A stretch of DNA of 64,000 bases from Saccopteryx bilineata (GCF_036850765.1 NC_089490.1:291196982-291260981), one strand, 5' to 3'. Numbered from the stretch's first letter, positions 22,808 through 36,366 are shown. The notes: generated by a model not told the origin, from the sequence alone. Numbers and translations: made by a program.

Positions 22808-23477
22808 TTACATGATCTGTATATTGCATTGTGTGCCCACCACAGGAAGTCAAATCATCTTCCATCACCATATACATATCACCTTTTACCCTTTACTGCC
22901 ACCCACTATCCCCTTCACTCTTGGGAACCAACATACTGTTTTCTGTGTCTATGAGTTTTCGCTTGTCTTTTTTTGTTTGTTCATTTGTTGCTTTCAGTTT
23001 TATATCTCATATTTGAGTGAAACCATACAGTTCTTAACTTTTTCTGTCTGACTTGTTTCGGTTAGCATAATGTACTCAAGGTCAATCCATGTTGTCATAA
23101 CAGGTAGTATTTCATCCTTTCTTACAGCTAAGACATACTCCATTGCATATATGTACCACATCTTTTTTCAATTACCTATCGAAGGACACTGGTTGTTTCC
23201 ATGTCTTGGCCATTGTAAATAGTGCCACAATAAAAATAGGGGTGCATATATCTTTGCAAATAAATGTTTTCAAGTTTTCATATAAGTACTCAGAAGATGG
23301 ATAGCTGGGTCATATGGTAACTCTAGTTGTAATTTTTTAATAAGCAGCCATATGTTTTCCCATAGTGGCTGTACCAGTTTACATTCCTACCAGCAGTGAA
23401 TGAGGGGTCCTTTTTCTCCACAACCTATCCCAACACTTGTTATTACTTCCTTGTTGATAGCCATTCTAACTCTGAAA
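22808..23477 (-). mobile_element. LINE-1 3'-end fragment, antisense (copy 2)
   Basis: Duplicate of the antisense L1 fragment at 5283-5952. Confidence 0.82.
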
Positions 23478-25438
23478 TGTTCAATGCCTACACTTCCCAA
23501 GTTACTTTAATCTCATCTCTTTTTGAACATCATAATATAACACAGAATGGAGATGATCTTGGACAATAAGGCCAAGGATTCTGGCTAACACTTTACATTC
23601 CCAACATTCAGCTTTCTTCCATGAATTAAAACAATGATTTAACTACTAGGACTCTAGGCAAGTACTCTGTTACAGAGACTGGATTTGATGTATGAAGTTT
23701 GAAGCAGGAAATCTACCTAAGTAATTCTTCAAATAAATAATTTTTGAATGTCATTAAAACTTCACTTTGCTTTTTATACATTAAAAATAGTCAAAGATTA
23801 CAACCACTTGATTTAGAAGTTGTGCATACCAAATGGAGTTCCATAAAAATTCATTTGTGTGATAAGCTAGATGTGGTTGAACTACTCACTATTGTAACAG
23901 TGTCGACATATAATCAATTGTAGCAGTGGAATAGTTGTACTGTCATTTATTATTTATCAAAGATAAGTTTTGAAATTTTGCAATGGCATACATCAGCAAA
24001 TAACATAAAATTTTTGGATATACAAAATAAGGATACCCTAAATAACTATATGTAAGTTCACAATGTTGTTACCAATCTCTGAGTATTTAAATAAAAGATA
24101 GAATATTAATTTGATCCAAATGTTCAAGAATATTTTTACATTTAGGTTGCTCAGAAGGTCGTTAAGCTTATTAGTTGCACTTGCGATCTTAAAAAACACC
24201 ATTGGTTTATTGAAAATTAAAACAATTTAGAATTTCCTTTTTCAAACAAATAAATTTAGGATAGTCATTGTGATGATTTAAAGAGACATTTATGAGAAAG
24301 ATACAATTGCGCTTTAAAAATGCTTTATATATTGCCCACTGTGAATACTGTCCAGATTTATTTTCATACTATCATTGTAATAAAATAATCCACAAGAATA
24401 AAGTATTCCTGTGGATTTCAAATTGTTTAAAGATAGAGTTTGTCTTGTTATGTTTTCTGACTTCTCATCAGCAATTTTTAAAAAAGACCCACTAGTATGT
24501 CAGAATCTAGATTTATGTAAGTATTATTATATGTGAGTCTTTGGAGACCCTCTTAAATGGTTCTGTGTCCCATAAATCTTTAAGCAATTGAGTTCTTTCA
24601 CCAACAAGCTATATATATTTATCTTCTCACAGAATATATACATGATAAAATTACCCTTTCTGTGCCTTTCTTACTTTTTTTCATGAAGGCATTGCATCAG
24701 AAATAGAAACAATTTTATTTACAAAAATAATAATATTTCTCAAATATACTTAATAATTGAAAATATTATATAAGTAATTATTTATTTATAAGTTATTTTT
24801 TGCTAATATTTTCAAAAACATTTTTTGAGTAAATTTGATATTGTATCTCCTAGATTTATAATAAAATATTGTTATCAGTTGAAACTTTTAAAAGCCTATT
24901 CATTTTGTAATTTGAATTAAATAGTGTCTCTCACAGGAGTTTAGCTTTGGATGCTTGGAAATCTAAATTCTTCCTAGAATATTAAAATGACAGATATTGA
25001 AATTTTAGCAGATATCAAAGATAATTTGTTGCTCTAATTTACCAATAATAGAGATATCAGCCTTAACCTTAGTATCCATATATGAGAATAAAGAATATCT
25101 CATGTTTATTAGGTAGGGTTCACTGGTTTTGTGAACAAAGTAGCTAAAACTAGAGTTCTGCCTATCCGCCATAATACTCACACACTCTTCAGCTTTAGGA
25201 AGCAAACTCAATGCCTGTAATTAGGAAGAAGCTACATAGATTGAAGTCAAGAGATTCATTCAATGAGTGGAAACACTATTCTACAGGGAACCTAAAAGAC
25301 AATAATATTTATATTTATATGTTATAAAGCAAAAATGTACATGCACACACACACACACACACATACTGCAGCAGCAATTAGGAAGTTTCCAGCTATATAA
25401 ATTTTTAAAATTTAAAATGTTTAAAAATAAAACTAAAA
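23478..25438. other. AT-rich intergenic DNA, no gene recognised (copy 2)
   Basis: Duplicate of 5953-7913. It includes a (CA)n run at about 25344-25363 and no coding frame. Confidence 0.7.
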
Positions 25439-25444
25439 CTTGTA

Positions 25445-25874
25445 TGTTGTGGACCGTTAATGGCAGGAAGCCATTATAGATTTGAGGCTTGGCAGGGGGC
25501 TAAGTTCTCCCCCCTCCATCTCCATGTTTGGCTTTGATGCTGAGTATTTGCAACCACTCCACTTGCTTCCTTGGGTTGCAGGAAGCAATATACATGCCCT
25601 TCCTCTGACTCTTTGTTTGTTTCAGATGTTTGTAAATTTCACTAATGTATCCTGTTTTTGCCTTGGGAGAGTTCCTGTCTTAGCCTTTGATGTGCAACTT
25701 TGTATCAGGGTCCTTGATTTGCATAGGTCTATATAATAAAGTGAACTGGGGCTGTGAGGCACTCAGATACTGCCAGGCAGTTTGAGGAGTCCTCCAGGTC
25801 CCATCGGTTTTGTTTTGACAAAGTGTGTTTCCTCAATTCCGCACTGTTATTAGGAGCTGCACTGGTCCGCGGCA
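25445..25874 (+). mobile_element. Solo LTR, class II (copy 2)
   Basis: 430 bp with the CTTGTA target duplication at 25439-25444 and 25875-25880. It duplicates 7920-8349, with about three substitutions seen near its 3' end. Confidence 0.85.
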
Positions 25875-25900
25875 CTTGTACATATAAAAGGGAAAATGCA

Positions 25901-26268
25901 GGCTCTGGTTGGTTGGCTCAGGAATAGAGTGTCAGCTGGTATGTGGATATACTAGGTTCGATTTCTGGTCAGGGCACACAGAAGAGGCGACCATCTGCTA
26001 CTCCACCCCTCTCCTTCCCCTTCCCCTTTCTCCCCATTCTCTCTCTCTCTCTCTCTTCTCCTCCCGCAGCCATGGCTCATTTAGTTCAAGCAAGTTGACC
26101 CCAGAGGCTGAGGATAGCTCTATTGAGCCTCCATCTCCCATGCTATAAATACTTAAGTTGCCAGCATAGCCCCAGAGGGGCAGAGCATCAGCTCCAGAAG
26201 GGAGTTGACAGGTGGATCCAGGTCCATGCACATATTGGAATCTGTCTATCTCCTCTCTTCACACTTGG
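25901..26268 (+). mobile_element. tRNA-derived SINE, Rhin-1-like (copy 2)
   Basis: Duplicate of the SINE at 8376-8743. Confidence 0.85.
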
Positions 26269-26330
26269 AATGAATGAATGAATGAATGAATGAATGAATG
26301 AATGAATGAATAAATAAATAAATAAATAAA
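26269..26330. repeat. (GAAT)n(AAAT)n microsatellite (copy 2, expanded)
   Basis: About ten GAAT units followed by about five AAAT units. This is ~20 bp longer than copy 1. Confidence 0.9.
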
Positions 26331-28128
26331 TTGGGGAACACATAAGTATGTATCATTATTAGCCATAAATTATTTTTTTGTATACTTTGAAGTTATTTTC
26401 ATCACAGAAAACTTGATTTGCAAAAGTTAAAAGCAATATTTTTTTTTTGAGATAAGAATTCTACGTAAAAATTCATTTCCATTTTTTTGGTTCAATTGTT
26501 CTAAATTTCCTATTTTAAATCTTGTTATATATCTTAAATCTAACTATTCCCAAGCTTTCATTTATTATCACAGAAGAAATATCAATGTTATTTTTCTTTG
26601 ATATTCCCAGAGATCCATGAGTACTAAAAAATGTCTCTACAAAATTTTTTAGCATATTAAGTAAACAATGGAGATAATGTCTTTATTTACTATAACGGGA
26701 AGTATTTTTCTCCTTCCATTTACAAAAGGGTATTCAAAAACATGTGTTAACAAATCTGTTTTATTATTTGACATGAATATTAAACATCCATTAGTATTCA
26801 TCTATGAATAGTGAAGGCCACATCAAATTATCTCTGTTATTATTTCATATTACATTATTTTGACAACACCAGCCCAACCATAGCTTACAAAAATATCTTA
26901 ATTCATATGTCAATTTTCCAGATGCATGGCTTACATATGCTTCTCCAAAACTTCTTCAGCTCCTACCACATGACATTACTTCAAATAGGATTGTACATAC
27001 TTTAGTCTCCTTTGACATAAAGTCTTTAATGTGTGCTCATTTAAATATTAACAGTTCCAAACATATAAATTTTGAATAGTCCATATATTATTTATATAAG
27101 GAACATTTCTCCAATTCAGGATGATACTTCTCTACACAAAATCCTAGAAAGATTTACATGCTTGAATTTAATCAACACATTAACTGTGAGTGGAACTACT
27201 ATGGGCTAAAGAGAAAGCATTTGTAACCTGAAGTGAAGAGTGTTCACTTGTCACATTAATTGTTCTATTAGATTTAGTTATTTCAAAATAGATTTAGAAA
27301 TCATTAACTAGACATTACTTTAAATTTTAAATTCATTTGTATTTCATGTTCATTATAAAAAGGGCCCATCAATCACAAATGTTAATCAGTGTATGTTAAA
27401 ATAAATTGCATTTTATTCAAATATAGCAAATGTAAGAAAGCAACAACAGAATACATAAGACACACACATATATATACATATAAGATATATGTATATTTAC
27501 TTGAATAAATGCATATTTACCCTCCTATATTATAAAAAATTTAAAAATATAATTTGTTACTGATTAAATGCTTTTTACATTTTATTTTATAATGTACACA
27601 CACTTGTTTATTGGTTTACTCTAATTATATTGCTATCTCCTAAAATCAATCAAATATTGAGTACTACTATTACACACCATTATTTACTACATTTATAACA
27701 GTATTTTTATTTAGCAAGTCAAGATAAATTTTCTTCTGCTATTGGTAAAAGGAAAAACTCCTTTCTTTCTCAAAAGACTGTTTAACATATAAGGTTATTG
27801 ATGTATATATAATTTAAATATATAATAATTTAATTTAGAAAATAAAGCAAAGATATCTTTTGATGTTTAAACTTTTAATTACTAAATATAAATTTAACCA
27901 CATTGCAAAAGAATCTGTTTGCTCAACACAAAAAATTACTATCATAACCTTGTGTATATTTTCAAAATCTATTGGAGGTATTTGTCTGTATAAACATCTG
28001 TATACAAATATACATTATTATTTGATAATTGCTCCAGAAATTATATTAAATTATTCTTTAATTTGCTTAATAAAAATGTATGTTTAAAATATTTTCATGT
28101 CTGAATATTGGAAACCAGTTCAGGCATT
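26331..28128. other. AT-rich intergenic DNA, no gene recognised (copy 2)
   Basis: Duplicate of 8787-10583, with no coding frame of interest. Confidence 0.7.
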
Positions 28129-28144
28129 AAAATATATACATACA
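28129..28144. repeat. Left target-site duplication of L1c
   Basis: 'aaaatatatacataca'. The last 13 bases recur after the L1c poly-A at 36354-36366, where the AT run has lengthened. Confidence 0.88.
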
Positions 28145-28148
28145 GAGG

Positions 28149-28169
28149 TGACGTCATGGAAATGGCGCC
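28149..28169 (+). promoter_or_regulatory. CRE and YY1-like sites at L1c start
   Basis: TGACGTCA at 28149-28156 and AAATGGCGCC at 28160-28169, as in L1b. Confidence 0.7.
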
Positions 28170-28390
28170 GTGAGCAGCGCGTCCGACAGCTCTCCCCTAA
28201 ATCACAACAAATTTATCAACTAGAAACAGAAAAATTTATCCTCGGAGCATTCCGGAGTTACACACAAACTGATAGCGAAAGGACTGTTATCACTTGAATC
28301 TGAGAGACGAGGGTGTGGAGGAATCTACCACAGGGACGTTCTTTCAAACCGCAAGGAAGTGCGCCTGTGGTGAGTCAGCCCATATACTTG

Positions 28391-28522
28391 GGAACCGCGA
28401 GCCGCCGCGAGCGGCCGACGCAAGCCGCCACCGCGAGCCGCCGCGAGCCCCCGCGAGCCTCCGCCGTGAGCGGCCGCAGCGAACCGCCACTGCGAGCCGC
28501 CGCCGCGAGCAGCTGCGAGGGT
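28391..28522 (+). repeat. GC-rich 'gcgagccgcc' subrepeats in L1c 5' UTR
   Basis: Longer version of the array at 10846-10944, with extra 'gcggccg' and 'gcgagccgcc' units. Confidence 0.8.
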
Positions 28523-30578
28523 GCCCGGTCCGGTTGAGCACCGCTGACGTTCCCAGCAGCCCGCACACTGCGAGTGGGGGTCGCCGGCCACCAGTGCCCA
28601 GAGCGCCCCATTCGCGCGCGTGCCTTGGGCATTCCACGCGCCCAGGGCGCCCTGCTGGCCCGCACACCCAGGGGACTCCATTATCCTGTGCCTGGTGCGG
28701 TCCAGCCGCCAGCGGCGGAGCGAGCGGGAGAGGCTTGGGAGATTCTCTCCGTGGGCAGGGCACCTCACCCAGCCATTCAAGCTAACAATCAAGCGTTGGG
28801 GGAGGGGCGCGCGCAGGCAGCCTAAAATACCTTTGGAAGCACAGCTGCGTCCCAATCACTGAAATTAGCTTAACCCATGAAATCTGCGCACCCTCAGTTC
28901 TAATTGATAAGATCTCTCTCAGTTCAGCGATCCAAGACAAGAGGCGTGATATTTTTTAGTGCCTCTCGCTAAAGGGACGGGGGCAACTTCTGATTGATAG
29001 AGCCTCCATATTCAGGGATAAACGCTAACAAGAAGGACTTGGCAGATAATAAGGTCTATACTACACTAGTCGTAAGCAGAGACTAGTGCCTCTTCTTCCC
29101 TGCAAAAACAGGCTACAAAGTGTGGAAAGCCTGGGTTGAGAGGTCCAACTAAATGATAGGTGCTGAACAGTCACCTTGACAACAATTGACTCCCACCCCC
29201 GCCTGATTACACTGGAGGCCCTGACTGTCACAGCCTTTGCCAAAGCCTTGCACTGAGTGGGGATAGAGTGGGGATTTCCCAGCTCTTTGAGCCTCTTACT
29301 CCCCAGACAGAAGCAGTTGCAGCCTTATAGCTGGATCACCAGGCTGCTAATTCAGAAAGGGGGGACTAGGAGAGAGAATCCAGGAAAGCAAACTCTTTCA
29401 TCGTTGGACCCTGCAAACGCCAACAAGCCTTTACTTCCAGCAAGACTAAAGCCAATTATATGACATTGCCATAGAATCCCATCAACTGCAAATCCCTACC
29501 TAAGAGTGACACAGGGGCAGAGCCTGGGGTACAGAGTCACCGACCAGGAAGAGGGAGAGAAAAGAAAAAGGAAGAAGTTAACCTCTCAAAATCAAGAAAA
29601 ACCCACAGACTTTACAACTTGATCCACTAATTTTTGTTGTTGTTGTTGTTGTTGTTTGTTTCTTCTATCTTTTTGCTTTTATTTCCTCCACCTCGGTCCT
29701 TCTATTCTCTGCCCATCTTATGCTTCCCCTTTCTTGAACTACACTACCCATGAGTGTTGCATTTTATTTTTCTTCTTTATCCTCACCCTCCTTTAAGGTT
29801 ATACTCCAAAACACTTAACTCTCACTCTCTCCTCTTTTGTTTTGTTTTTTTTTGTCTTGCTTTATTTTGTTTTTTTCTCTTCCTATTTTATTTCTTCCTT
29901 CGTTTTTCTCTTTTTCTTATTTTTTCCTTTCTATTCATTTTTTCTTTTCTCATTTTACTTTCCTCCCATATAATCCTCAATCACGAACAAATTAGTTAAT
30001 TTGGGACTCAAGGCTTTTTTTTGGCTTTATTTCTCTTTTTTGCTTTTGTTTTTATTTTTTTTCTTGTTTGTTTATTTTTGTGGCATTTTGGGTCCTCCCA
30101 ACCCAAGGTCTCCATTGTATTTAGTCTTCGCTCCACTTAATACAACAGATTTTTACTTATTATTTTTTTTTCTTCTTAATTATTCTTTTTTGGTCCGTTT
30201 TTCTGGTTCCCTCTTATCCCTCTCATTATATCTCTTAGTTGACCATCAAATACAAGCAAATCATCTTATGCTTGTCTAAGATTTTCTTCCTTTTTTTTTT
30301 TTTTTTGCATTTAGTAGGTCCCTACTCCCTTTTTTTTGCCCCTTGAACTCTTCACCCCAAATTAGGCCCTCCATTATAGGCACGATATTTCCCTGAGGAG
30401 GGGAGAGGAGGGAAAGAGAAGAGAGAAAAAAAAGGGGGAAATAATAAATTATTACTGTTTTTTTTTGTGGGGTGTTTTACCTTTTTTTTTTTTTTACTTT
30501 TTACTCTTTATTAATTCTAATTAGTGCTATCAATAAGACCACCCTCAGACGCTGATAAGAAAGAGGAAATCGAATATT

Positions 30579-31544
30579 ATGGATACAAAAGAAAGAGAGG
30601 TAACACAAATAGATGTGGAAAAATCTATGGAGAAAAGACTTAACATATTGGAAGCCTTGGAGCTAAATGACAGAGAATTTAAAATAGAAATCTTAAAAAT
30701 ACTCAGAGATATACAAGAAAACACAGAAAGGCAATATAGGGAGATCAGAAAACAACTCAATGAACACAAAGAATATATTACCAAGGAAATTGAAACTATA
30801 AAAACAAATCAAACAGAAATGAAAAACTCAATTCACGAGCTGAAAAACGAGGTAACAAGCTTAGCTAACAGAACAGCCCAGATTGAAGATAGGATTAGTG
30901 AAATAGAAGACAAACAACTTGAGGCACAACAGAGAGAAGAAGAAAGAGACTCAAAAATAATAAAAAACGAGAAAGCCCTACAGGAATTGTCTGACTCCAT
31001 CAGAAAGAATAACATAAGAATAATAGGTATATCAGAGGGAGAAGAGTAAGAAAATGGAATGGAGAATATACTCAAACAAATAATAGATGAGAACTTCCCA
31101 AGCCTGTGGAAGGAACTAAAGCCTCAAATTCAAGAAGCAAACAGAACACCAAGTTTTCTTAACCCCAACAAACCCACTCCAAGGCACATCATAATAAAGA
31201 TGACACAAACCAATGACAAAGAAAAAATTCTCAAGGCAGCCAGGGAAAAGAAGAGTACAACATATAAAGGAAGGCCTATTAGATTATCATCAGATTTCTC
31301 AGCAGAAACTCTACAAGCTAGAAGAGAGTGGACCCCAATATTTAAAGCCCTGAAAGAGAGGAACTTTCAGCCAAGAATACTATACCCATCAAAGCTATCC
31401 TTCAAGTATGAAGGAGATATAAAAACATTCACAAATACAGAAAAGATGAGAGAATTTATCAACAGAAAGCCCCCACTCCAGGAAATACAAAGGGGGGTTT
31501 TCCAACCAGATTCAAAGAACAAAAGAAAACAACACCACAAGTAA
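30579..31544 (+). pseudogene. L1c ORF1, one in-frame stop
   Basis: Same domain order as L1b ORF1: N-terminal coiled coil, RRM-like part, C-terminal domain. The TAA at codon 157 (31047-31049) is shared with L1b. It differs from L1b by only a few codons, for example Ser for Thr in 'EMKNSIHEL' and Pro for Thr in 'NFQPRILYP'. It is inactive unless the stop is read through. Confidence 0.9.
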
Positions 31545-31868
31545 CAGCTCCACCAAGAACACAATAAAACCAAACTTAAACTGTGACAACAAAGGAAAAA
31601 AGGGGGGAGAGGATGAAGATTAACAGTAGCAAAGGATGATGAAGTGCAGAAATACTTATAAGATAGGGTACTACAATGAATATGGTAGGTACCCTTTTCA
31701 TTACTTAATGGTAACCACCCTTAAAAAAACCACCACAAAAACACTTGACTTAAAAAAGGTAGCAACAGAGGAAAGAAGTATGGAACACAAACAAACAAAA
31801 ACAAATGATAGAAAAACAAAAGAGAAGAATCAAACTAGATACAAAACTAACAGAAAGCAATTTATAAA

Positions 31869-34800
31869 ATGGCAGTAGGGAACCCACAAGTGTCAATAAT
31901 TACACTAAATGTAAATGGATTAAACTTACCAATAAAAAGACACAGAGTAGCAGAATGGATTAAAAAAGAAAATCCAACTATATGCTGCCTACAAGAAACA
32001 CATCTAAGCAACAAGGATAAAAACAAATTCAAAGTGAAAGGCTGGAAAACAATACTGCAAGCAAACAACACCCAAAAAAAAGCAGGCGTAGCAATACTCA
32101 TAATACTCATATCGAATAATGCTGACTACAAGACAGAAAAAGTACTCAGAGACAAAAATGGTCATTTCATAATGATTAAGGGGAAGTTGAATCAAGAAGA
32201 CATAACAATCCTTAATATATATGCACCAAACCAAGGAGCACGAAAATACATAAGACAGCTACTTATTGACCTTAAAACAAAAAGTAACAAAAATACAATC
32301 ATACTTGGAGACCTCAATACACCGCTGACGGCTCTAGATCGGTCATCCAAACAGAGAATCAATAAAGATATAGTGGCCTTAAACGAAATACTAGAACACC
32401 TGGATATGATAGACATCTACAGGACACTTCATCCCAAAGCGACAGAGTATACATTTTTCTCTAGTGTACATGGAACATTCTCAAGAATTGACCATATGTT
32501 GGGCCACAAAGACAATATCAGCAAATTTAGAAAAATTGAAATTGTACCAAGCATATTTTCTGATCATAAAGCCTTGAAACTAGAATTCAACTGCAAAAAA
32601 GAGGGGGAAAAACCCACAAAAATGTGGAAACTAAACAACATACTTCTAAAAAATGAATGGGTCAAAGAAGAAATAAGCGCAGAAATCAAAAGATATATAC
32701 AGACAAATGAAAATGAAAATACGACATATCAGAATCTCTGGGATGCAGCAAAAGCAGTAATAAGAGGAAAGTTCATATCACTTCAGGCCTATATGAACAA
32801 ACAAGAGAGAGCCAAAGTAAACCACTTAACTTCACACCTTAAGGAACTAGAAAAAGAAGAACAAAGACAACCCAAAACCAGCCGAAGAAAAGAGATAATA
32901 AAAATCAGAGCAGAAATAAATGAAATAGAGAACAGAAAAACTATAAAAAAAATCAATAAAACAAGGAGCTGGTTCTTTGAAAAGATCAACAAAATTGACA
33001 AACCCTTGGCAAGACTCACCAAGGAAAAAAGACACAGACTCAAATAAATAAAATCCAAAATGAAAGAGGAGAGATCACCACAGACATCATAGAAATACAA
33101 AGAATTATTGTAGAATACTATGAAAAATTATATGCCACCAAATACAACAATCTAGAAGAAATGGATAAATTCCTAGAACAATACAACCTTCCTAGACTGA
33201 GTCATGAAGAAGCAGAAAGCCTAAACAGACCAATCAGCAGGGAGGAAATAAAAAAAACTATTAAAAATCTCCCCAAAAATAAAAGTCCAGGCCCAGACGG
33301 TTATACTAGTGAATTCTATCAAACATTCAAAGAAGACTTGGTTCCTATTCTACTCAAAGTCTTCCAAAAAATTGAAGAAGAAGCAATACTTCCAAACACA
33401 TTTTATGAGGCCAACATAACCTTCATACCAAAACCTGGCAAGGATGGCACAAAGAAAGAAAACTACAGACCAATATCTCTAATGAATACAGATGCTAAAA
33501 TACTAAACAAAATACTGGCAAACCGAATACAACAACATATTAAAAAATAATACATCATGCCTGACCAGGCTGTGGCGCAGTGGATAGAGCGTCAGACTGG
33601 GATGCCGAGGACCCAGGTTCGAGACCCCGAGGTTGCCAGCTTGAACATGGGCTCATCTGGTTTGAGCAAAAGCTTACCAACTTGAACCCAAGGTTGCTGG
33701 CTCGAGCAAGGGGTTACTTGGTCTGCTGAAGGCCCACGGTCAAGGAACATATGAGAAAGCAATCAATGAACAACTAAGGTGTCTCAATGGCAACAAAAAA
33801 CTAATGATTGATGCTTCTCATCTCTCCATTCCTGTCTGTCTGTCCCTGTCTATCCCTCTCTCTGACTCTCTCTCTGTCTCTGTTAAAAATAAATAAATAA
33901 ATTAAAAAAAAATGAAAAAAAAATACATCATGATCAAGTGGGATTCATCCCAGAATCTCAAGGATGGTTCAACATACGCAAAACGGTTAACGTAATACAC
34001 CATATCAACAAAACAAAGAACAAAAACCACATGATCTTATCAATAGATGCAGAAAAGGCTTTTGATAAAATACAACACAATTTTATGTTTAAGACTCTCA
34101 ACAAAATGGGTATAGAAGGAAAATATCTCAACATGATAAAGGCCATATATGATAAACCATCAGCCAACATCCTATTAAACGGCATAAAACTGAGGACTTT
34201 CTACCTTAAATCAGGAACAAGACAAGGTTGTCCACTCTCTCCACTCTTATTCAACATGGTGCTAGAAGTTCTGGACAGAGCAATCAGACAAGACAAAGAA
34301 ATAAAAGGCATCCATATTGGAAAAGAAGAAGTAAAGCTATCACTTTTTGCTGATGATATGATCCTATACATCGAAAACCCGAAGGACTCCACAAAAAGAT
34401 TATTAGAAACAATAAACCAATACAGTAAGGTCGCAGGATACAAAATTAACATACAAAAGTCCATAGCCTTTCTATATGCCAACAATGAAATATTAGAAAA
34501 CGAACTCAAAAAAATAATCCCCTTTACGATTGCAACAAAAAAAATAAAATACCTAGGAATAAACATAACAAAGAACGTAAAAGACCTCTATAATGAAAAT
34601 TACAAAGCATTGTTAAGGGAAATCGAAAAAGATAAAATGAGATGGAAAAATATTCCTTGTTCTTGGATAGGAAGAATAAATATAATCAAAATGGCCATAT
34701 TACCCAAAGCAATATACAAATTTAATGCAATTCCCATCAAAATCCCTATGAGATTTTTTAAAGAAATGGAACAAAAAATCATCAGATTTATATGGAACTA

Positions 34801-36075
34801 TAAAAAACCCCGAATAGCCAAAACAATCCTAAGGAAAAAGAATGAAGCTGGGGGCATTACAATACCTGACTTTAAACTATATTATAGGGCCACGATAATC
34901 AAAACAGCATGGTATTGGCAAAAAAATAGACACTCAGACCAATGGAACAGAATAGAAAGCCCAGAAATAAAACCACATATATATGGTCAAATAATCTTTG
35001 ATAAAGGGGCCAACAACACACAATGGAGAAAAGAAAGCCTCTTCAACAAATGATGTTGGGAAAACTGGAAAGCTACATGCAAAAGAATGAAACTCGACTA
35101 CAGCCTGTCCCCGTGTACTAAAATTAATTCAAAATGGATCAAAGACCTAAATATAAGACTTGAAACAATAAAGTACATAGAAAAAGACATAGGTACTAAA
35201 CTCATGGACCTGGGTTTTAAAGAACATTTTATGAACTTGACTCCAATGGCAAGAGAAGTGAAGGCAAAGATAAATGAATGGGACTACATCAGAATTAAAA
35301 GTTTTTGCTCAGCAAGAGAAACTGATATCAAAATAAACAGACAGCCAACTATATGGGAACTGATATTTTCAAACGACAGCTCAGATAAGGGCCTAATATC
35401 CAAAATTTACAAAGAACTCATAAAACTCAACAACAAACAAACAAACAATCCAATAAAAAAATGGGAAGAGGACATGAACAGACACTTCTCCCAGGAAGAG
35501 ATACAAATGGCCAACAGATATATGAAAAGATGCTCAGCTTCATTAGTTATTAGAGAAATGCAAATCAAAACTACAATGAGATACCACCTCACTCCTGTTA
35601 GATTAGCTATTATCAACAAGACGGGTAATAGCAAATGTTGGAGAGGCTGTGGAGAAAAAGGAACCCTCATTCACTGTTGGTGGGACTGTAAAGTAGTACA
35701 ACCATTATGGAGGAAGTATGGTGGTTCCTCAAAAAACTGCAAATAGAACTACCTTATGACCCAGCAATCCCTCTACTGGGTATATACCCCAAAACCTCAG
35801 AAACATTGATACGTGAGGACACATGTAGCCCCATGTTCATTGCAGCACTGTTCACAGTGGCCAAGACATGGAAACAACCAAAAAGCCCTTCAATAGAAGA
35901 CTGGATAAAGAAGATGTGGCACATATACACTATGGAATACTACTCAGCCATAAGAAATGATGACATCAGATCATTTACAGCAAAATGGTGGGATCTTGAT
36001 AACATTATACGGAGTGAAATAAGTAAATCAGAAAAAAACAAGAACTACATGATTCCATACATTGGTGGAACATAA
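31869..36075 (+). pseudogene. L1c ORF2, disrupted
   Basis: The endonuclease half is open for 392 codons (31869-33047) with the catalytic motifs as in L1b. It shares the frameshift near 33020-33045 and the SINE insertion (33560-33921). After the SINE the reverse-transcriptase frame is open for 371 codons (33938-35053, 'FADDMILY' near 34345), longer than in L1b because the 1-nt loss near 17270 is absent. It ends at TGA 35051-35053, the codon that is TAG in L1b. A 219-codon C-terminal frame follows (35087-35746), then a 1-nt loss near 35714 and a last piece to 36075. It is non-functional. Confidence 0.92.
33560..33921 (+). mobile_element. tRNA-derived SINE inserted in L1c ORF2
   Basis: Same element and same site as 15978-16340. 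The target duplication AATACATCATG lies at 33549-33559 and 33922-33932. It differs from the L1b copy by about one substitution and small A-run changes. Confidence 0.93.
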
Positions 36076-36078
36076 AAA

Positions 36079-36366
36079 TGAGACTAAGAGACATGGACAA
36101 GAGTGTGGTGGTTACCAAGGGTGGGGGGGGAGGGAGGACATGGGAGGGAGGGAGGGAGAGAGTTAGGGGGAGGGGGAGGGGCACAGAGAACTAGATAGAG
36201 GGTGACGGAGGACAATCTGACTTTGGGCGAGGGGTTTGCAACATAATTTGATGACAAAATAACCTAGACATGTTTTCTTTGAATATATGTGCCCTGATTT
36301 ATTAATGTCATCCCATTACCATTAATAAAAATTTATTAAAAAAAAATATATATATATATACATACA
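36079..36366 (+). other. L1c 3' UTR, poly-A and right target duplication
   Basis: G-rich 3' UTR (about 36121-36182), poly-A to 36346, an expanded (TA)n run, then 'atatatacataca' at 36354-36366, matching the left target duplication. This is the right end of the duplicated structure. Confidence 0.85.

Larger units (their letters stand above)
28145..30578 (+). promoter_or_regulatory. L1c 5' UTR / internal promoter region
   Basis: Same three zones as in L1b: CRE/YY1-like start, CpG-rich zone (about 28390-28830) and T-rich zone (about 29630-30540). The GC subrepeat array is longer than in L1b. Confidence 0.75.
28145..36346 (+). mobile_element. Full-length LINE-1 'L1c' with both target duplications
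   Basis: An ~8.2 kb L1 with the same layout as L1b: 5' UTR 28145-30578, ORF1 30579-31544, ORF2 31869-36075 with a SINE, a G-rich 3' UTR and poly-A to 36346. It is the only one of the three with matching target duplications on both sides, so it sits in its original insertion site. To its right lies single-copy DNA. The 3' third carries many private differences from L1a and L1b. Confidence 0.94.

Noticed and set aside
1..36346. CRISPR-like or satellite array because of large exact repeats
   Set aside because: The repeat unit is ~17.5 kb and composed of ordinary transposons and intergenic DNA. There are no short regularly spaced repeats.
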